Positions 58,385-64,000 of a stretch of 64,000 nucleotides of DNA are shown here, piece by piece (position 1 is the stretch's first letter; each line of letters begins with the position of its first letter). Source of the stretch: Pogostemon cablin (lineage: Eukaryota; Streptophyta; Magnoliopsida; Lamiales; Lamiaceae); the NCBI GenBank assembly GCA_023678885.1, contig CM043013.1:15346791-15410790 (forward strand), written 5' to 3'. A program made the position numbers and the translations under genes. The notes below the pieces were generated by a model. It did not search any database. It was not told where the DNA came from and was given only the letters and a program-made list of their open reading frames with translations.

Positions 58385-58614
58385 TGATCAATTACACCTG
58401 CTATTCTCCCAGTCTGTTCTCTCCTCTCTTTTCTACTGCTAACCATCTTTTCGATTGATTCAATCATCTTCTTATCTTTCCCTTTTGCTACGAGACCGAG
58501 ATCTGTACCCAATTTCCATACCTTTTCCGCCTCCCTGGTAATTTCCGTCTTCTTCTTGTTATTAACTGTTGGATCAGAATCCCCACTCCCTTCTCCAACA
58601 GATTTACGAGACAT
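58381..58614 (-). pseudogene. LINE ORF1 C-terminal part
   Basis: Frame ending VWKLGTDLGLVAKGKDKKMI...GRIAGVIDQ and stopping in an ATGA overlap with ORF2. The position and the WxLGxxLG-type text match the end of plant L1-type ORF1. Upstream coding-like fragments continue to about 59170 in other frames but are too broken to define. Confidence 0.6.
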
Positions 58615-59230
58615 TACTTTGTGATTATAGTTTCCCAGCGAAGATTTCCTCGAATTTTCTCAGCATAGGTTGCCCTTTTCATCATAATCTGCTGCTCGTT
58701 TTTAATTTTGAGATAGGGTCTAGAGAAGAATATCTTAATTTCGCACCACGTTTCTTATGCTTACACTCCACTTTTTTAGAGCCCATAGAAAATTGTGTAT
58801 TGATGCTATCATCAGCAGCTCAGGCCCACAATTTCATGTTCATGGGCGACAGAGGATGTTTTGGATCCTTCTTCACTCGTACCATTATCAGCTGGACTTT
58901 TGATTGGGCCATCAGTGAGAATTTATGCCACCATTGTTATTGGGCTTAATATTTAATCGGGCCTTGTTTGGATTACATGCTCCCAACCCGGAGGGAGTCC
59001 AAGTGAGTCGGACAGCATCTGGCAATCGATTAATGTGTGTGGGCAGATCCGTATTTTTGACCCCCCAACGGTCAAGGCTTTTCGAATTCTCCCCATGATC
59101 TTCATCGGAATCCACACCATTCTCCGCCACCAATTCCGCTGCCGTTTCTGTATGTGCCTTGTCTTCTCCATTTACTTGTTCCAGCGTAGTGTTTTCTTCT
59201 CTCCAAGCTGCTATAGCTGGAATCTCAAGT

Positions 59231-59954
59231 GATTTAAGGACTAAGCTTGCTACACTCGATGATTCCGATTACAGACCATCCTCTTCACTGTACTCCGAAA
59301 AATATTGCATTTCTTTCAAAGGAAATTTAATTAACAACAATTATATTTTTAAAATTACCACTAAAATCTAAGAATAAATATTATGTGAGTCTTATGCGAG
59401 GCCATTTCACATCTTCTTTTATGTAAGGAGTAGTAATAATCCAATTTATTTGAAAAAAAAAAGGGCAGGTTGTTCACCCGCACTCGTGCACAATTTCGTA
59501 GTTTATGGACCTTCATGCCAATTTCAGTTACAATTTATTCTTAAAAAATATTTTTTTCTCTTTTCTTTTGTTAAATAAGTTTTAAAATATTATTTTATTA
59601 ATTATTCTTTAATTTCTCAAATTAATTAGAATTTCACTTTTTTATAAAAAATATTATTATTTATTTGTAGTAGAATATTATTTTTTATTAAAATATAAAT
59701 CCTTTTATTTTCCTTAATAATTTTCATGAAACAATTTAATTGGTTATATATAGATATTACTTTTTATCAAAAAGACTATCACTTTTTATTCATCTTGTTA
59801 ATTTTTATAAAATAATTTAATTGGGCGTATATCAATAAAAATATTATGACTTTTTATATGTAATAAATTATTCAATAAATAGTTTAATAGGATAGATATC
59901 ATTATTTATTGAATAAATATTACTATTAACAAAAAAATATTATCACTTTTTTGT
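59231..59954. other. AT-rich, no gene seen
   Basis: Long A/T tracts with TTTTTATxAAAAA-like direct repeats. No frame, RNA gene or clear terminus. Confidence 0.5.
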
Positions 59955-60050
59955 TTTTTGGTTGAATTGTCGGTTCGACTAGTCCAACCGGCCCGACTGT
60001 GAACCGTTGGATCAACCAGTTCGATCTCTGATTCGAATATAAAGACACTG
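59955..60050. mobile_element. Terminal fragment of the hAT family seen at 22859
   Basis: Read on the minus strand it starts CAGTGTCTTTATATTCGAAT and continues with AACTGGTTGATCCAACGGTTC, matching in layout the left end of the 22859-23723 element. The other end was not found. Confidence 0.5.
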
Positions 60051-60169
60051 CCAATAATTATTAATATTCTGCATGCAACAAAAGACCCTTCATCATCCTG
60101 TATAACAATTACCACTCCAGTCTCTGAGGTTTAAGTAAAAAAAGCAACATCAACATTAATTTTATAAGT

Positions 60170-60690
60170 GAGGTTGGTGGTTTATGCCAAGAAGTACACG
60201 TTTCCACCGTATTCCTAGTGGTTGGCCTGGATCTTAGTATATTCCACTCATGGAGAGAATTAATAGCAGAATAAACCACCCTCGCAGCCGTTTAACGATT
60301 CCCATCCCAAATCACACGATTTCGTTCTCCCCAAATTTGCCAAAGAACCATGGCAAATACCACTTTCTTTTCTTCTGTTAACTCATGTAATATAAGTAAA
60401 ATAAGATCAAGTCACGAGTCAACTCGGGTGTTCACTCCTCCTATATGGTTTGAAATTCCTGCCTTCCTCCAACAATCCTCAGCAAAATGGCAGGGCATAA
60501 ATAAATTACATGCACTCTCATTATCCAAAGAACAAACAACACACATATTATCATCTCCTACCCTTTCTTGAAAATATTAACTTTGTTGGGAAGCAAATCT
60601 ATGCATACCTGTCATAAACAAATTTTCACTCTAAATGAAAATTTTAACCTCCATAATGTTTTTCAATTGCCTTCTATTCTCAACGGAATT
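60170..60690 (-). pseudogene. Fragment of a second LINE ORF2 (zf-RVT region)
   Basis: Minus-strand readings give DDNMCVVCSLDNESACNLFM, then PCHFAEDCWRKAGI, then EEKKVVFAMVLWQIWGERNR followed by VIWDGNR. These are the CxxC...H...C zinc motif and the LWxIWxxRN block of plant LINEs. Several stops are present. It is distinct from the LINE at 46-59 kb. Confidence 0.75.
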
Positions 60691-60857
60691 GGGATTTTAT
60701 AATGAGAGCGAGTATTAGTACATAATTAGGATTGTCAATCAAAGGAAAAATACGGGTGTTAATTACTTTTAAAAAATAGATTTGGATATATCCGTCTCAC
60801 ATGATGAGATTCGTAAGACAGTTTCACACAAATATTTGCCTAAAAATTAAACATTTA

Positions 60858-61131
60858 GGCAATGTTCGTTTTCGAATTTCAAATCCAGATTTTGGTTTTC
60901 AAAACCCACATTCAAATTTTTAAAACCTCCCCTATATATACCTACTACATTCTCTCTCCTCAATTAATACACTTTCTCTCTTTATCTCTCTTATCTCATT
61001 TAACTTTTTAAATAAATTATTACATTGATTTGACATAAAGTTAAAACCTACCATACTCAAAACCTAAAACAAACATATAATACACTATTCATGGTTTTCA
61101 AACTCCACATAATTCTAAACCAAATATTATC
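60858..61131 (+). mobile_element. Tourist/Harbinger-like MITE
   Basis: Flanked by TTA (60855-60857 and 61132-61134). The left end GGCAATGTTCGTTTTCGAAT resembles the inverted right end GATAATATTTGGTTTAGAAT. A related copy in reverse orientation lies in EER5 intron 5. Confidence 0.65.
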
Positions 61132-61134
61132 TTA

Positions 61135-62402
61135 AGGAGTATGATAAAATATAAATTACTAGGGTAAAATACATCGTAAATCAGAAAGATAAAATTATAA
61201 TCATTTCTTAATAATTAATTAAACTGACTATAAATTTTAGGGGTAAAATAAAATATAAAATACTAGGATGAAATTATAATTATATGATAAAAATTAATTA
61301 AATTAATATAAACTTCAAGGTAAAATAGAACATAAATTACAAATAAAAGTTAGTTACTCCGTCATTCCATCAATAAATTAATCATTTACTTTATGCACGT
61401 AAATTAAATAGTATTATTATTTTATATAGAATGGATATGTATGTTAATAATGAGCGGTAAGTCATAAAAAGAGAAAATGGATATCTTCCTTTCACTGCCA
61501 AAATGACAAAATAGAAATTTATTAGTAAATGAAAAGAGTGTAAATTATAAGCGTATAATTATCTATAATTAATAAAAATTAAATAAGAAAGGGAGAAGAC
61601 CACGATTTAAGTGGCAGTGGCACCCTAGTGTTTACTGTGTTTCCATTTATCTTTTCGTATAAAAGATTAATTTTCATTTCATTCCCTTTACATATTTTCA
61701 CCACTATTGTTCAATTAAACACCCTCATGATAAGATTCGATACAATTAAGTGTACAAGAGAAATGACAAACTTATTTCTTACATTTGATTCACTATGCAC
61801 TCTAATATTACTTTTACGATATATTATAATGTTTTATATCATTGTTGATATAAGAAATGTTTTTCATTAAAAAAATAATAGTTCATCATTTTAAAAAGTA
61901 ATTTTTTTTATATATAACATTGATAAAATTAGGGCACATGATGACGCGGATTTATAAGAAACAAGCTCTATACTATACACTTTGTGTTCATGCATCTCAT
62001 TCGCAGCCGATAGAGCTTACTCGTGACACAAAGGTATTTTCTTTGGTCCATTGAATATGGTTGAATTTTCCCTTACTTTTGGATGAAAGTTTGAAGGTTG
62101 AATTTTCCTAGACATGTGTTGTTTGACTTGTTTCCCAGAAAACAAACCAAAGAATTTTGCTTTATGCGACTAATGTGGCTAGTGTTAGCGTCTGAATTAA
62201 TGGAATTAATAAACAATTCACAATTTTTTCTTGTATTATGTTGTTTGAACAAGTAATTTTACTCATGAATTTATTAACTTTTGCGTGTAATATACTATTC
62301 TTTTTGGGATACTTATTACTGTTAAAAACTCCTTTATTATTATGAGATAAAAACATATAAAAATATTACTACTAACTACATAAATATATAGTGATATTCT
62401 AA
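61135..62402. other. AT-rich intergenic, no gene recognised
   Basis: Short repeats of AAATTATAATxATxxxATAA (61190-61330) suggest a degenerate tandem array. No convincing frame or RNA gene. Confidence 0.5.
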
Positions 62403-62644
62403 TACTCCCTCCGTCCCGTTTCAATGTTCACGTTTGCTTTTTGCACGTTGATTAAGAAGTATAATATTTTAATAGATAGTGGGTGAAAAAATATAATATT
62501 TAATGTAAAGTGGGTAGGTGTATTAGTGTTGGATGATATATTAATTGTTTTAGGTGGGTCCCATATTCCAAAAAGGAGAACGTAAACATTGAAATGAGAT
62601 GTGCAAAATAGGAACGTAAACATTGAAACGAGACAGAGGGAGTA
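62403..62644. mobile_element. Stowaway-type MITE
   Basis: TACTCCCTCCGTCCCGTTTC at the left and GAAACGAGACAGAGGGAGTA at the right. The inverted repeat extends to CAATGTTCACG / ACGTAAACATTG. TA at the edges. Confidence 0.88.
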
Positions 62645-62654
62645 TTACTCTTAC

Positions 62655-62858
62655 AATGTGCTGCACATAAATGTTTGTGTGTAGCATAAAAGTTCGTGTG
62701 CAGCAAAAGTTATGTGCTGTAAAAAAGTGTGCAGAGCAAAAGTTACGTGCAGTAAAAAAAGTGTGTGCAGCAAAAAAAATATAAATCCGGCTGCCGGCCA
62801 GCGATGGTCCGGCAGCAGTCCGGCGGAGGTCCGACAACCGGCCGTCGGTGGACCGTGA
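62655..62858. repeat. Short GTGTGCAGCAAAA-type repeats and GC-rich flank
   Basis: Four to five imperfect units of about 25 bp with GTGTGCAGxAAAAGTTAxGTG (62655-62778). A GC-rich stretch of CCGGC/GGTCCG words follows (62785-62858), directly abutting the LTR. Confidence 0.7.
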
Positions 62859-63104
62859 TGAGTGATATTTTCACCTATATTTTAGTGTCTTTTTATATGT
62901 GTTTTCGTATATTTTTATCCGTATTTTATGTGTTATTTGGTTGTGTTTTGTGTTTTCATGGAAATGTGTGTGAATGAGCTTAAACCTACTATTTTCACTT
63001 TTTATTTGATGCTAAATAGGATAAGGAAGATGTAGGAAAAAGCGGAACTCAATTTGGAGTTGAAACGAGGGAGAACGAGCCAAAACAGTGAAGGAATCAG
63101 GGCA

Positions 63105-63375
63105 GCAGCAACACGACTGGCCGTGTCGGTGGCACGAGCCGTGTCGCAATACACGACTCGTGTAGCTAACACGGGCCTGTCCAGAATGGTCGTGCGGCAA
63201 CATCTATTCATCCAACACGACCACCACTTGGCCGTGTTGCGGAGCTCGACTCGTGTTGCAGCACACGACCCGTGTAGCCAACACGGGCCTGTAAGCGATG
63301 GCCGTGCGGGAGCATCAGTTCACGCAACACGGGCACCTTATGGCCGTGTTGCGCCACACGACTCGTGTCGTGTCA
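63105..63375. repeat. Word cluster ACACGACTCGTGT / GGCCGTGT in LTR
   Basis: Palindromic ACACGACTCGTGT at about 63162, CCACACGACTCGTGTC near 63355, with ACACGGGCCTGT and GGCCGTGTTGCG several times. It ends 45 bp before the TATA box. Confidence 0.9.
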
Positions 63376-63419
63376 GGGATCAGAAAAATTCAGAATCCTT
63401 CTAGAAGCTTGTCAAGGAG

Positions 63420-63427
63420 TATAAATA
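63420..63427 (+). promoter_or_regulatory. TATA box of the 62859 LTR
   Basis: TATAAATA in GAGTATAAATACCCC, a strong plant-type TATA box. Confidence 0.6.
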
Positions 63428-64000
63428 CCCCTCCATTCAGATTTTATGAAAAGATCCGAAAATCCTATCATCTACACACACCTCACACACCATTTCTTCC
63501 ATTTTCCACCATCATCTTCATCCATTCTTCATCCACCCATCTACACTTGATCCCCTCCATCAAATCCACCATCCAAGTGATCAAGGAAGCAAGGGAGAGT
63601 GAGATCACAAGAAGAAGAAGGAGATCTCCATTGAAGCACTTCAAAGGGGGAATCTAATTCTAATTTTTGTGCATTTCTTTATAGATTGATCATGTTTTGT
63701 AAGGATCTTAATGTCTATGTTAATTTTCTTATGGATATGAGAGGCTAATCTCCTTTGTGAGATTAGCTCCATGATTGGTGTTGGATAATTTAGTTTTTAT
63801 GCAAATTGATTTTAATCTTGAATGGGCTTTGTGTTATTTCTATCATTGATTGTTGATTGCTTGATGTATATGATGATTTGTGTGATTAATTGTCATGGGC
63901 ATGTGATTAGATTGAGAAATCAATTATGTGTTTAGGATAGTTCATTGAATCATTTCATCATACACTTCATGTGCATTAATTTAGAATGAGATAGAGATAT

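Larger units (their letters stand above)
46075..59230 (-). mobile_element. LINE retrotransposon split by copia D and a SINE
   Basis: On the minus strand, ORF1 remnant (58614-58381), endonuclease and RT (58384-55621) and zinc-finger C-terminus (47012-46423) occur in LINE order. A T-run at about 46077-46088 (plus strand) is the likely poly(A) tail. Without the 8.1-kb copia D and the 0.4-kb SINE, the LINE is about 4.5 kb. The 5' end is not defined and is placed only roughly. Confidence 0.85.
62859..64000 (+). mobile_element. Athila-type LTR, runs off the window
   Basis: Starts TGATGAGTGATATTTTCACC, in the same style as the LTRs of A, B and the solo copies. It has a word cluster (63105-63375), then TATA box GTATAAATACCCC (TATAAATA at 63420-63427) and a leader-like, pyrimidine-rich stretch. 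The end is not reached, so a solo LTR and the 5' LTR of a full element cannot be told apart. Confidence 0.75.

Overview
This is plant nuclear DNA, probably from a eudicot: AT-rich, dominated by nested transposable elements, with one conventional intron-containing host gene. I cannot name the species. Nothing looks bacterial, organellar or viral.

Region 1-31 kb is a stack of retrotransposons. The oldest layer, element B, is a decayed plus-strand Ty3/gypsy element of Athila type. Its gag, protease, RT/RNase H, integrase, env-like region and 3' LTR are scattered from 9087 to about 28968, and its 5' end lies left of the window. A younger minus-strand relative, element A (<1-9086), sits in B's gag. 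It has a tRNA-Asp-type primer site, a 1665-bp 5' LTR, long RT and integrase frames and several stops in gag-pro. B is also broken by a CACTA end (9337), a solo LTR with perfect target duplication (10300-11867), a deleted copia element C inside the integrase (15651-19360), a hAT element (22859-23723) and a second solo LTR (26755-28640). A 5'-truncated copia element follows (28969-31026).

Region 31-37.5 kb holds small DNA transposons in Russian-doll order. A GGTATACC-rich hAT-like element is split by a 4.7-kb Helitron. The Helitron contains a Mutator-type element, which in turn contains a Stowaway-type MITE.

Region 37.6-45.6 kb carries the host gene, the plant THP1/EER5 (PCI-domain, TREX-2 mRNA-export) orthologue. 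It has nine coding exons and about 414 codons. All splice sites are canonical except the acceptor of intron 7, which reads AT instead of AG at the conserved junction. Introns 5 and 8 have been enlarged by a TRIM, a Tourist-like MITE, a hAT MITE and a 377-bp tandem duplication.

Region 46-59 kb is a minus-strand LINE. It is split by copia element D (47374-55455, two 1202-bp LTRs, degenerate interior) and by a tRNA-type SINE (57708-58117). Region 59-64 kb is AT-rich with a second LINE relic, MITEs and the start of another Athila-like LTR (62859 to the window end).

The most unusual signal is an array of short inverted-repeat words present in all five Athila-type LTRs. It lies 45-115 bp upstream of a TATA-like box in each. 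Each family has its own word. In elements A and B the same word is also clustered in the gag-protease linker and in the spacer after integrase.
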